Assembly (NCBI GenBank): GCA_002794775.1
Contig: NBAY01000073.1
Location: 1 to 64,000 of the forward strand
Direction: 5' to 3'
Source: Porodaedalea pini
Taxonomy: Eukaryota; Basidiomycota; Agaricomycetes; Hymenochaetales; Hymenochaetaceae
Length of the DNA: 64,000 nucleotides
A program made the position numbers and the translations under genes. Each line of letters begins with the position of its first letter. The first letter of the stretch is position 1. Positions 55,651 to 64,000 of the stretch are shown in pieces. Under the pieces are notes generated by a model. The model had not been told where the DNA came from. It saw only the letters and a program-made list of their open reading frames with translations, and ran no database searches.

Positions 55651-56832
55651 AGTTATGGTCATAACTGGATAAACATGCCGGTATGAGTAAGAAGCTTAAG
55701 GTCTGCGCAATTAAAGGAACTCACAAACCTTGTAGATGGACGCTGGCAATAGTGCCGTACGATTGGACAGGAAAGTCTACTTCCCATTGCATTTTTTTAT
55801 GGCGAGCGTTTCAGAAACAGAGATCGGTCCAGAAAGAAGGGGAAGTCCGTCGCAGCGAAAGCTGCTTCCTTAGTCCCCTTGGTCTTATGTGTTCCGATTT
55901 CGATGCCAATGTTAATCACTCACCTTCGGGACAGTTTTCGTACCCGCCCGATGTCTCTAATTAATCGGCGAAGCAGTGCTCGGCGCTGTGAGAATCCCTC
56001 CGCAAAATGCCCAACCGATATAAATAGGAAACATAGGCCATCATGATACTTCTTCCTTGCTCGAAATCGAAGCATGATATCATCACACCTGAGGTCCTGA
56101 GACTCAAGAGCCGACGTATTCTGAATACGGCGGGGATCCACCCAATGCTTCGGCCTAAAAACGTAGTGTGCTAACGGATGCCGAGCACATCTGTACGTCT
56201 GAAAAGCACCGGTCGCCGAGGAAGTTGTAATCAGAGCACTGTTTTGTGTAGAACAACCACTGACTTGACCCTTGTTCTACTTATAGACTTGTAAGCAAAA
56301 TGGTAGCGGACAATGGAGCTGCAGTTTACTGACGAGTAACCTGAAAAAAGCTTTCATACCCTAGTTTCGTCTGCAGGTTTTTATTAAAGATGGTGAGCAC
56401 ATCTCCGGAAATTCCATCATCATCATGGGACGGTTCCATCAGAGTACCACAAGCATTCATTTATATCGTTCGGAAAGGTAGAGAGGAGATGGAATCAAAG
56501 ACGAACCGGCACATCCAAATGCACTGATAATTGTCAATGGACTGCAGCGCCTCGAAATCATGATACATTCCTCGGTCGCTGAATGAGAGGGAGTTGCGTT
56601 GATATATTACAATCGGCGCATGGGAAATACAGGCCTCTTGAGCGTGTATTTCCTCGGCAACTCAAAATACGCAGTATAGCGTAGAGATGGCCATATCCTC
56701 TGTTGCCCATGACGTATGACACAAAAGGAATCGAGTGAATAAGTGGGGATTGATCTATTCAGCAGCATGGATAGCTAACACTACAGCGATCGTCAGACAA
56801 TCAGCAATGTGTGAATATGCTTGGACGTACAT
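55651..56832. other. Intergenic, no supported gene
   Basis: Only short frames without motifs on either strand. The region is upstream of copy C and downstream of ERV1. Confidence 0.55.
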
Positions 56833-57405
56833 CTAGTCGCATCTACCATCACTCGGTCCATCCTTCCAACGCTCATCCGTGCTCTTCAGTGAACAGTCAA
56901 ATATAGCCTTCCCGAGACGTTCATTTACACGATTATGTTGTTCGCAAAGCCATTTACTCAGGCCCGCACGACTACTGACGTCTGGTGGTGCACGCTGAAT
57001 CTCTTCACCAAGATGCATCGCACACCATGAACATGGATAAAGCACCGGTAGTGCAAAAAGAAGGCCGAGCATGCGTGTACGTTGTATTGGCGTCGGCTCA
57101 TCCGGGTAGTATGCGGCGGTAGTATGTAGGAAGGTCCATGTCGCACGTCCAAGCTGCTCAACATCTGCCGGACACCCTGCAGGAGGTTCATTGATTTGTG
57201 CGGATGTAGCCTGAGGTCCAGAAGCGAGCGCGTCCGTTGTCCCGGCCATGGCAGCGAAGAACGTGTCGGGCCGCTTCGAGGAAGCCCTTGCTTTCGTCGG
57301 GTTCCAGTTACGGAACGCGGTGCAGGGCTTGCAGGGTTTCCCGTCAGGACCAAGAACAACACCAGGAGGTGCTTTCCCTGACTTTTGAGGATTTGTGTCG
57401 CTCAT
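56833..57405 (-). CDS. ERV1: FAD-linked sulfhydryl oxidase Erv1
   Basis: Intermembrane-space oxidase that reoxidises Mia40 and passes electrons to cytochrome c, also needed for cytosolic Fe-S protein maturation. A single exon of 190 residues. Shuttle pair C25/C28 (K-P-C-K-P-C), the FAD-binding fold with W-T-F-L-H-T, active-site pair C125/C128 (Y-P-C-S-W-C) and structural Cys C154 and C171 all sit at the spacing of yeast Erv1. The Met at 57405 was chosen because the family N-terminus follows. An upstream in-frame Met at 57477 would add 24 residues, but this segment is part of an inverted duplication with 58380-58425, suggesting leader DNA. Confidence 0.95.
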   Translation of the reverse strand: MSDTNPQKSGKAPPGVVLGPDGKPCKPCTAFRNWNPTKARASSKRPDTFFAAMAGTTDALASGPQATSAQINEPPAGCPADVEQLGRATWTFLHTTAAYYPDEPTPIQRTRMLGLLFALPVLYPCSWCAMHLGEEIQRAPPDVSSRAGLSKWLCEQHNRVNERLGKAIFDCSLKSTDERWKDGPSDGRCD

Positions 57406-57620
57406 CGTGGCAGCTGAGAAAGCGAGCTCAATAAGCGCAACCGCGTCAAACGCGACTCTGTCTCCCACCTTCATCATTGTTCATGTCCCAGTCAGGACGG
57501 ATTATCCTTTCTTTTCTCCCCTCGACACCTACTCACAAGTCGAAACTAGAAGACTTGAACTCACAATGGATGCGATCAGCTGGCCTAAGGCAATATTACA
57601 GCTGTTTGCAAAAATGTTTA
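57360..57620 (-). repeat. Inverted duplication, arm 1 (ERV1 5' end and promoter)
   Basis: Covers the first codons of ERV1 and about 200 bp upstream. Read outward it matches arm 2 (58230-58470) read in the opposite direction, including CCCAGTCAGGAC, TTTTCTCCCCTCGACAC and an AGAAGACTTGAACTCACAAT-like stretch, with clear divergence. Confidence 0.75.
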
Positions 57621-58229
57621 CCCGAGCTCATAATCAAGTGATTTTGTGATTTTGGCAGCCCAAAGGGGTATACACTCAAAAAAATCACAACTCACTCAAA
57701 TCTCCATGAATTCTCATCCAAAAAGTTGCTAGATTCATATTTCAATTATTAGCTTTATATAATTTCTGAAAGAAGTGAGAAAATGGAATGAAAGTACAAA
57801 ATAAAAAGGGATGGAATAACCTTCCTCATGTTTTCCTTTCCTCAAACAAACAGCTATAACCACAGAAATTCTATTCTACTAATATGAACTTATACTGAAT
57901 TTAAACACTGATTCTGTGCCATGTTCAATGTTTTATGTGCTGCTTTTATGCATTGCTGAAACACTGAAAAACACTCAATCTTCCTTGACTCCCCAACTGC
58001 TCAGAAGAGGTATTTCCATCACAGCTCAACTTGGTAAATTCATGGTAAATGTATAAGACCAGAATAGAGCAGGTTATACTGCTGTGGCTTTGAACTTGGT
58101 GCCAGGAAATTCACCTATGGCTGTGATACAGCAATAGTTCAGTCATGTATTCAATGATGGAAGCTCAGAAACTAACCATGATTGCAAGTTGAGTTTGGAG
58201 GACTCCGACTAATATTGTTTTGAAATCCA
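57621..58229. other. AT-rich spacer of the inverted duplication
   Basis: About 600 bp, markedly more AT-rich than its surroundings, with no gene. The arms of the duplication flank it, so it might be inserted DNA, but no terminal repeats or target duplication were seen. Confidence 0.5.
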
Positions 58230-58470
58230 CTCTATTGATATTTTCTTTGGTAAGCTGACCACATCCATTGTGAGCTCAAAGTCTTCAAGTTTCAAATTGT
58301 GTCTGTGTGTATGCGTGTGTGTGTGTCGAGGGGAGAAAACAAAGTGTCCTGACTGGGTGGCAGACAAATTAAAGTCCCATTTGACGCGGTCACGCTTTTT
58401 GAACTCGCTCTCTCAGCTGCCACGATGAACGACACAAATCCTCAAAAGTCGCGAAACCCACTTCCTGGTG
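58230..58470 (+). pseudogene. Inverted duplication, arm 2: truncated ERV1 5' copy
   Basis: Carries an ATG at 58425 followed by N-D-T-N-P-Q-K-S-R, matching the ERV1 start M-S-D-T-N-P-Q-K-S-G, and then loses similarity after P-G-V near 58470. Upstream sequence matches the ERV1 leader and promoter. It can encode no oxidase. A GT-rich run (about 58305-58326) interrupts the match. Confidence 0.78.
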
Positions 58471-58611
58471 TATTGACAATATTAATGCTGTATGGCCGTG
58501 ACACTCCAGTCAGCCCACCTCGAATACTCGGAGGAGGTCTAGAAGCAGGTCAGCCTCAATATCTAATCTAGACCGTCAGCCCAGCGATTCATGCCAGCCT
58601 CCTTCAGACGA

Positions 58612-58619
58612 TATAAATA
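58612..58619 (+). promoter_or_regulatory. TATA box of the tandem-exon gene
   Basis: TATAAATA lies 65-72 bp before the start codon at 58684, followed by a pyrimidine-rich stretch typical of fungal transcription starts. It argues against the upstream Met at 58591. Confidence 0.6.
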
Positions 58620-58683
58620 CATCACCCGCAACGTCTTTTCCTGCATCCCTCCTTCCCCTCTCACCTTAACCAGCATTGCCAAA

Positions 58684-61600
58684 ATGTACTGGGTCTTCAC
58701 TTGGGCTGAACTCTTCGCGACTTGGTCGCTGTCCTTCAGTCTAGCACAACTCACAGTCCGCCACGCCGCCTTCCTGTCTCAATACAAAGCCTTTCAACAT
58801 CTTTTCTCGTTCACCTGCTTCCTCCATGATGTCGGCGCCTTCATATACACATCCTGGTTCTTGCACTTCCCTCAGACATCTTTCGGTCATCCTCAGGTCT
58901 TCGTCTCCAGCGTCATGGCAAGTCTTGTTGGTCTCTGTAGCTCCCTCCCCGACGTCAACATAGCATTCATCTACAAGTCCATCGCCTCTACCTCCAGCCG
59001 TGCGCTCGATGTCTTCGGCTGCTTTGCTCCCCTTCCAACGAGGGTCGTGCCTGTACTCATGAGTCGAATGAGCCAGATTGCGTCAACGGCCTTCGCATTC
59101 TTGCGCAACCTATTCTCTTGGGAGATTCCAGTGGCATCGGTCACGGTCAGCTCGGACCACGCAATGCCATCGTACTTCATAGTGGGTATGAAAGGAATGG
59201 GTGAAGATTGGCTTCCGGATCTTCCGCAATTCGAGGGCTGGAACTTTGTGCATGCTTTCTCGTCCGGTATACCTGTCACTAGCAAGCCTTCGGATGTGGA
59301 TCTGGAGGTGGCCAGGGCATTTCTCGCGAAGTTTGATTCACCTGCACAGGACTACTCAGGCCTCCTTGCTCTTATTGCATTGATGTTCTTGTCTGTGGTG
59401 CTCGCATTTACGCTCCTGGTTTGTTTCCTCTCACATCGTTTGTTTCTCTCGGCTGACATAATCACATAGACATACAAGCTGGTGAATGCATCCACTAGAG
59501 TGCACCCTACTGCATGCTTTGCGCATGGTGCGAGCACCTCGACGGTCATGTGTGATCAAAGGAACTGCAAACACAACAGGTTGCCCAGTACGTCGTCTTC
59601 CACTGAGACGTCTCACAGGACGGACGATTCTGCGGACATACTCGTACACTATTCTGTGACACCTGGGCGAGCGCTCACATCACTGAAGAGTGTTCGGACT
59701 GGTGGAGCTGAATCCGCACTGGCTGTCCCCTCAATCGCGCGCACGATGGTCGCTAAGGAAGATGAGCATCGAGGAGCTAGGCTCGCTTCTCGACGTCGTC
59801 CAACACTACATGCTTCGATTGGCTTCGATAGCAAAGCATTACGGACCGCGCCTTCTCCGTCGCACAAACTTGAAGAAACACGACACCCTCCTGTAGGGCT
59901 AGCGGCTTCAAGATATACAACGGGAAGGATAAATGGGTCGGGCAGCTCACGTTCTCCATCGCACAGATCTGAAGAAACACGACACCCTCTTGAAGGGCTA
60001 GCGGCTTCAGAACGTGCAACTGGATATACGAATGACGAGTTCTTTAGTGACGGTGAGTGTTTTGCGTCGTTGCGTCTAATTGCTCTTACTTACACCGGAC
60101 TCCTAGATTTGTCGCAGGAGACGAGCACCACCATCGACCCCGAGAGTCGCACGTCGGCCATGTTGACTAGGATGAACACGATGATCAACGCGATCGTTAC
60201 TTCGTCTCCGATGTCGGCTCTCGGTGACGCATCGAACATCAAAGATTGTCTTGGCCGGAACTCGAGCCCTCCCTCGACACCCCAACGGCAAACCTTCCCG
60301 ACAACGACTCCCAGCACACCACGGAAACTGCGGTCCGAGTACTCGGGGTGGTCGCCGTCGAGCCCAGGTGCAGTGGAGCGTGAGCGGATGTGGATGGCTA
60401 CTCTGCAGAGGTCACCGACGCCGGCTTCAAGGAGGGTGGACGACATTATATTGACGGACTCGATCGGTAAGATGCACCCTTGGGCGTTTCCAGATGCCGG
60501 TGCTTCGTCGTCCGTTTCACCTTCAACAAATCTTCCATCGACCACACCGCTGATCTCTTCGTCACCATCGTTCCATCCTCAATCTTCGACCGCAGGGATG
60601 ACCCCGTATACAACGCGGTATATCGAGCGACGCGAGGACAGGACTAGATTTCGTCTTGGCACTCCGGATGAGACCAGGGACGGGACATCCGAGTTGCCAT
60701 TGCTAGCGGCTTCAGAATGTACAGTTGGACATACGAATAACGAGTCATTCGGCGACGGTCAGTGTTCTGCGTCTTTTGTATAGTTCCTCTTACTTATGAC
60801 CCACTCGCAGATGTGTTGCAGGAGACGAGGATTGCCATCGCCCCCGAGAGCCCCACGTCGGCCGCGTTGACTAGGATGACCAACATGCTCAACACGATCG
60901 TTACTTCGTCTTCGATGTCGTCTCTCGGCGACGCGTCGAATATTGAAGAGGGTCTTGGCCCGAACCCGAGCCCTCCCTCAACACCTCAACGGCAAACTTT
61001 CCGGACGACGACTCCCACCGCACCAAACGGTCCGCGCGGCGCGTACTCGGGATGGTCATCGTCACCGACACCGGCTTCAAGGAGAGTGGACGACATTATA
61101 TTGACGGACTCGATCGGTAAGATGCACCCTTGGGCGTTTGAATATGCTGGTGCTTCGTCGTCCCTTTCGCCTTCACCGAGTCTTCCATCGGCATCGCTGC
61201 TGATCTCGTCGTCACCATCGTTCCATCCTCAATCTTCGACAGCAGGGATGACCCCGTATACAACGCGGTATATCGAGCGACGCGAGGACAGAATTAGTCT
61301 TCGTCCTGATGGCCCGGATGAGACCAGGGGCGGGACATCCGAATTGCCATTGCTAGCAGCTTCAGAATGTACAATTGAACATACGAATGACGAGTCATTT
61401 GGCGACGGTCAGTGTTCTGCGTGTTTTTGTATAGTTCCTCTTACTTATGGCCGACTTGCAGATGTGTTGCAAGAGACGAACTCTGCTGCTGCCCCCGAGA
61501 GCCCCACATCGGCCGCGTTGACCAGAATGAACAATATCATCAACGACATCGTTAATTCGCCTTCGACGTTGTCTCTCCGCGGCGCATCGAATATCGAAGA

Positions 61601-62294
61601 GGGTCTTGGCCCGAACCCGAGCCCACCTTCACCATTCCAATGGAAAACTTTCCCGACGGCACCCAGCACTCCAATCAGAGTCATTGATCAGTCCACGCCA
61701 CGGATCACACGCAGCGTTCTTCGGGAGTGCCGCTTCGTCGTCGGACCATTCATAACCGTACCAGAGGAACTGCGTGACGAGTACCCGGGATGGTCGCCGA
61801 CTGATCCAGGTGCAGTTGAGCGCGGGCAGACGTGGATGGCTAATGTCTGGAGATCACCGACACCGGCTTCGAGGAGGGTGGACGATTGTGTATTGACGGA
61901 CTCGATGCGTAAGAGGCATCCTTGGGCGTTCGAATATGCTGGTGCTTCGTCGTGCCTCTCACCTTCACCAAGTGTTCCATCGACAACTCCGTTGGGCTCG
62001 CCGCCACCATCGTCTGATCTCCATTCTTCAGTCACAGGGCTGACCCCGTACACGACACAGAAGGAGAGGGATGCCGATCGTGAGAAGACGCCTAGCCTTC
62101 TCTATGATACACCGGGCGAGACACTTGGAAGGCCGTTCACGCTTTCGCCTCAGACCCCATCGTCCTCGCCATCCTCCACCAAGGCACATGTGCTCCGCTC
62201 AAAGGCGCTCGTTATGAGCACACCATCTTCGTCCGAAAAGGGCTCTGTTCTCTTCTCGAGATCGACGCGTGATGCTGTGCGCTATGGTATCTAA
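58684..62294 (+). CDS. Unknown membrane protein with triplicated exons
   Basis: Exons: 58684-59418, 59470-60052, 60107-60757, 60811-61407, 61462-62294; 1,132 residues. Exon 1 encodes an unrecognised N-terminal domain with several hydrophobic stretches and ends in a strong transmembrane helix (about 225-245). The rest is hydrophilic, Ser/Thr/Pro-rich and probably disordered. Exons 3, 4 and 5 are homologous repeats, each starting L-S/L-Q-E-T and sharing A-L-T-R-M, D-A-S-N-I, P-T-P-A-S-R-R-V-D-D, H-P-W-A-F and G-M/L-T-P-Y-T-T. The three preceding introns are homologous too, all phase 1 with the same D-D joint. Exon 2 holds a 99-bp tandem repeat (59853-60050). No function can be assigned. Confidence 0.75.
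59853..60050 (+). repeat. Two tandem 99-bp coding repeats
   Basis: Two copies of a 33-residue unit containing S-P-S-H, E-E-T-R-H-P and G-L-A-A-S inside exon 2 of the tandem-exon gene. The last part is echoed at the end of exons 3 and 4 (L-A-A-S-E). Confidence 0.85.
60053..62060 (+). repeat. Three tandem intron-plus-exon units
   Basis: Units 60053-60757, 60758-61407 and 61408 to about 62060 each consist of an intron of about 54 bp (G|GTGAGT or G|GTCAGT to TAG/GCAG) and its exon. Units 1 and 2 share near-identical stretches (for example the block ending T-R-Y-I-E-R-R-E-D-R), and unit 3 is more diverged with an insertion. Confidence 0.85.
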
Positions 62295-63087
62295 TCCTAT
62301 TCCCTCGTCCTAAGTGCCTTGAAACGACTGGCCATTTTGTGGTTCTTTGTCTATGGACTTTTATCTTTTTTTCTCTTTCTCCGGGTCACCAAAATCTACA
62401 AGGACTGGAGTTTCTTTTCTAAGTTTGTATTTCCCTATTTTTATTCTTTATTTTCAACCTGGTCTCGAGTCATACTAGTAACTGTCCTCTCAATATCCTA
62501 TTCCTTCTCTACGTCTTCCATTATATACCATCTCGATGTCCACTGGACTTCTGGTTACTAGGTTAGAGCCTCGTACCTCGCATCGCTACTCTATATACTA
62601 TTCTAGTACAATATGCACCATATTTTTCAGAATATACTCTATTTCACTATTTGTAACTCGCTTGTCTCCAAACAAAGCATTCGAAGGTTTACGCCTCCTT
62701 AGCTTGTTTTAAAGCTGACGCCAGTGCCAGTGGGAGAGAAGTACAGTATTTCGAGAGTTGTAAGAAACCTATTCAGTGGTCTGCGGCTCCTCGATCGTAC
62801 GAGGCGTTACACCAACTTTCTGTATCGTGCTGGCTTGCCAACACCTTGGAACATCGTTGTACTCGGGCTTGCAGGTTGCTCGTCTTCGCCGTCGAGTTCA
62901 GCACGTCCAACTTGAAGTCAAATCCGATGCAGCGGACCGCGCAGCGTGTTACGGACGTGACCGACCGCGTCGAAGTGACACCGTGCGACGAACATGCCTT
63001 TCACAATGCCCGTTCTGCGCTTCTAGCCGTCATATTGTCGTTTGAGCTCGCTGTCGACGACGACGAGCTGACAAGACAGCACTGCGT
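62295..63087. other. Intergenic, no gene seen
   Basis: The first half is AT-rich. Short overlapping frames at 62720-63090 on the plus strand lack motifs and probably belong to the leader of the next gene. Confidence 0.55.
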
Positions 63088-64000
63088 ATGATGAAGGCCG
63101 CATCGCAGTTCGTCCCAACGCGACGCGAGCTTATCTTACTGGCCGGCCTCTGCATCACCCTCCTCTTCCTCGTGCCGAATGGCTATGTCTCTGACGGGAC
63201 ACCATACCTCTCCAAAGTCAATGTGCTCGACAGCGCATCGAAGGACGTCGAGAAGAGCCTTTCAGTTACTGGCACGTATCCGGAACCGCGGCTGGCATGG
63301 AAGGACTCCGTACCAGAGACAAAGATGCTGCACCATTCGCCCGGTGAGCTTGTAGCGCATAATAGCAACTAGAGGCATGGCTCACACTTAGGGCACTACA
63401 GGATGGACAGTGTTTGACCAACTGTATGTCTTTGACGGAACCATCTATGTTGTTACCTCGACACCAGATGCGTTTCCGGACCGTAAATTCATTACCTCGT
63501 CTGGATACGAAATACATAACGAACCGGAAGAAATTCTAAAGCGTCTGCCCTCCGATAAGGATATCCGTACGGTCACTCCCTCTGAGGCGCAGCGAATTTT
63601 CAACGCACATTCTGTTCCCAGACTCACTGGCGTCTCTTTTCTTAATACCGATCCGAAGCAATTCATCTCGCATTACTACCATTTTTCCGCTGAGCTACTC
63701 TTTGGTTTCTGGCGCACGTACACCGCACTTGACCCATTCATAATTTCAAATGGCAACACCACGCTTCCGCCGCCTCATCGCTTTCTCTTCCGTCACGTCG
63801 CGAGCTCGGGATGGCGTGATTATGCCGCGATGAACCAATGGGTTCTGCGCGGTGCGTTTCCCTCGATCGGTATGGAGTTTTCCGAGGACTGGGACGACCG
63901 CGCCGCCATGCACGTCCCCTTCGTCCTTGATCGTGTGGTTCTCGGCGACCGCGCGGCATCCTACGAGAGTGACGCGTATAAAGGTACCTGGCGTTCGGCA
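63088..64000 (+). CDS. GT61/DUF563-type glycosyltransferase, 5' part
   Basis: Starts with two Met codons at 63088. Exon 1 is 63088-63343, exon 2 starts at 63402 and is open to or near the window end; a possible donor lies at 63981. A type II membrane anchor (about residues 14-32) follows a short cytosolic N-terminus, placing the catalytic part in the Golgi lumen. The segment H-Y-Y-H-F-S-A-E-L-L-F-G-F-W-R-T-Y and the later W-R-D-Y-A-A-M-N-Q-W-V-L-R-G-A-F-P resemble a large basidiomycete family usually annotated as GT61/DUF563-like. The catalytic C-terminal half is outside the window, so the assignment rests on these N-terminal motifs. Confidence 0.7.

Noticed and set aside
57540..57600. tRNA-like T-arm sequence on the minus strand
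   Set aside because: GAGTTCAAGTC resembles a T-loop, but no cloverleaf, acceptor stem or D-arm can be built, and the stretch belongs to the ERV1 inverted duplication.
1..64000. CRISPR arrays, operons, rRNA
   Set aside because: None seen. Repeats present are LTRs, a palindrome, microsatellites and exon duplications, and the gene structure is eukaryotic.
1..64000. Biosynthetic gene cluster
   Set aside because: The neighbouring genes are unrelated housekeeping and surface-protein genes, with no synthase or tailoring-enzyme group.

Overview
The window comes from a filamentous basidiomycete, most likely an Agaricomycete of the wood- or litter-decay type. Every host gene is cut by short GT-AG introns, mostly 50-80 nt with a few longer ones, and the proteins match known fungal families: a single-chain 2,200-residue acetyl-CoA carboxylase, a GPI-anchored chitin deacetylase, a DUF6533-type membrane family and LTR retrotransposons with a chromodomain. 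There are no operons; neighbouring genes are functionally independent.

Positions 1-15,411 are a nest of LTR retrotransposons of one Ty3/gypsy chromovirus family. Copy 1 (372-4023, minus) sits inside copy 2 (4024-8547, minus). Copy 3 (8996-15237, plus, both LTRs present, target duplication GTGAG) sits inside a solo LTR (8721-15411, target duplication ACATC). The host target of copy 2 and of the solo LTR is a protein-kinase-like gene whose pieces lie at 8548-8720 and 15412-15668. Copy 2 also carries a probable 866-bp solo LTR of a different family (5589-6454), and the left edge of the window (1-371) looks like another inserted element. The family shows two recoding/replication signals: an 11-nt primer-binding site exactly complementary to the presumed 5' end of its own RNA (Tf1-type self-priming), and a canonical G GGT TTT slippery heptamer at the gag-pol overlap. 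Copy 3 has an uninterrupted pol frame but carries three disabling changes, all of the CpG-to-TpG kind.

Positions 16,800-34,650 are host genes: a small Ser/Pro-rich hypothetical (minus), D-xylulose kinase (minus), acetyl-CoA carboxylase ACC1 (plus, 11 exons), a C2H2 zinc-finger protein (plus), proteasome ATPase RPT4 (minus) and dynactin p25 (plus) in a 197-bp divergent arrangement, and cytosine deaminase (plus, with a 14-nt microexon).

Positions 35,950-39,250 hold one apparently intact DUF6533-type membrane-protein gene and a neighbouring decayed copy. A 628-bp perfect palindrome flanked by TA (Tc1/mariner-type foldback element) is inserted in the decayed copy. A third copy lies inverted at 54,043-55,650 and carries a frameshifting deletion.

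Positions 40,900-53,620 hold chitin deacetylase, the exocytic SM protein SEC1, a Ser-rich single-pass membrane protein and an 18-exon serine carboxypeptidase with 7-nt and 11-nt microexons. Positions 56,830-64,000 hold the sulfhydryl oxidase ERV1, a diverged inverted duplicate of the ERV1 5' end and promoter, a gene of unknown function built from three tandem intron-plus-exon repeats, and the 5' part of a GT61/DUF563-type glycosyltransferase that runs off the window.

Exon boundaries were worked out by eye from splice consensus, reading-frame continuity and family conservation. No alignment or database search was run.
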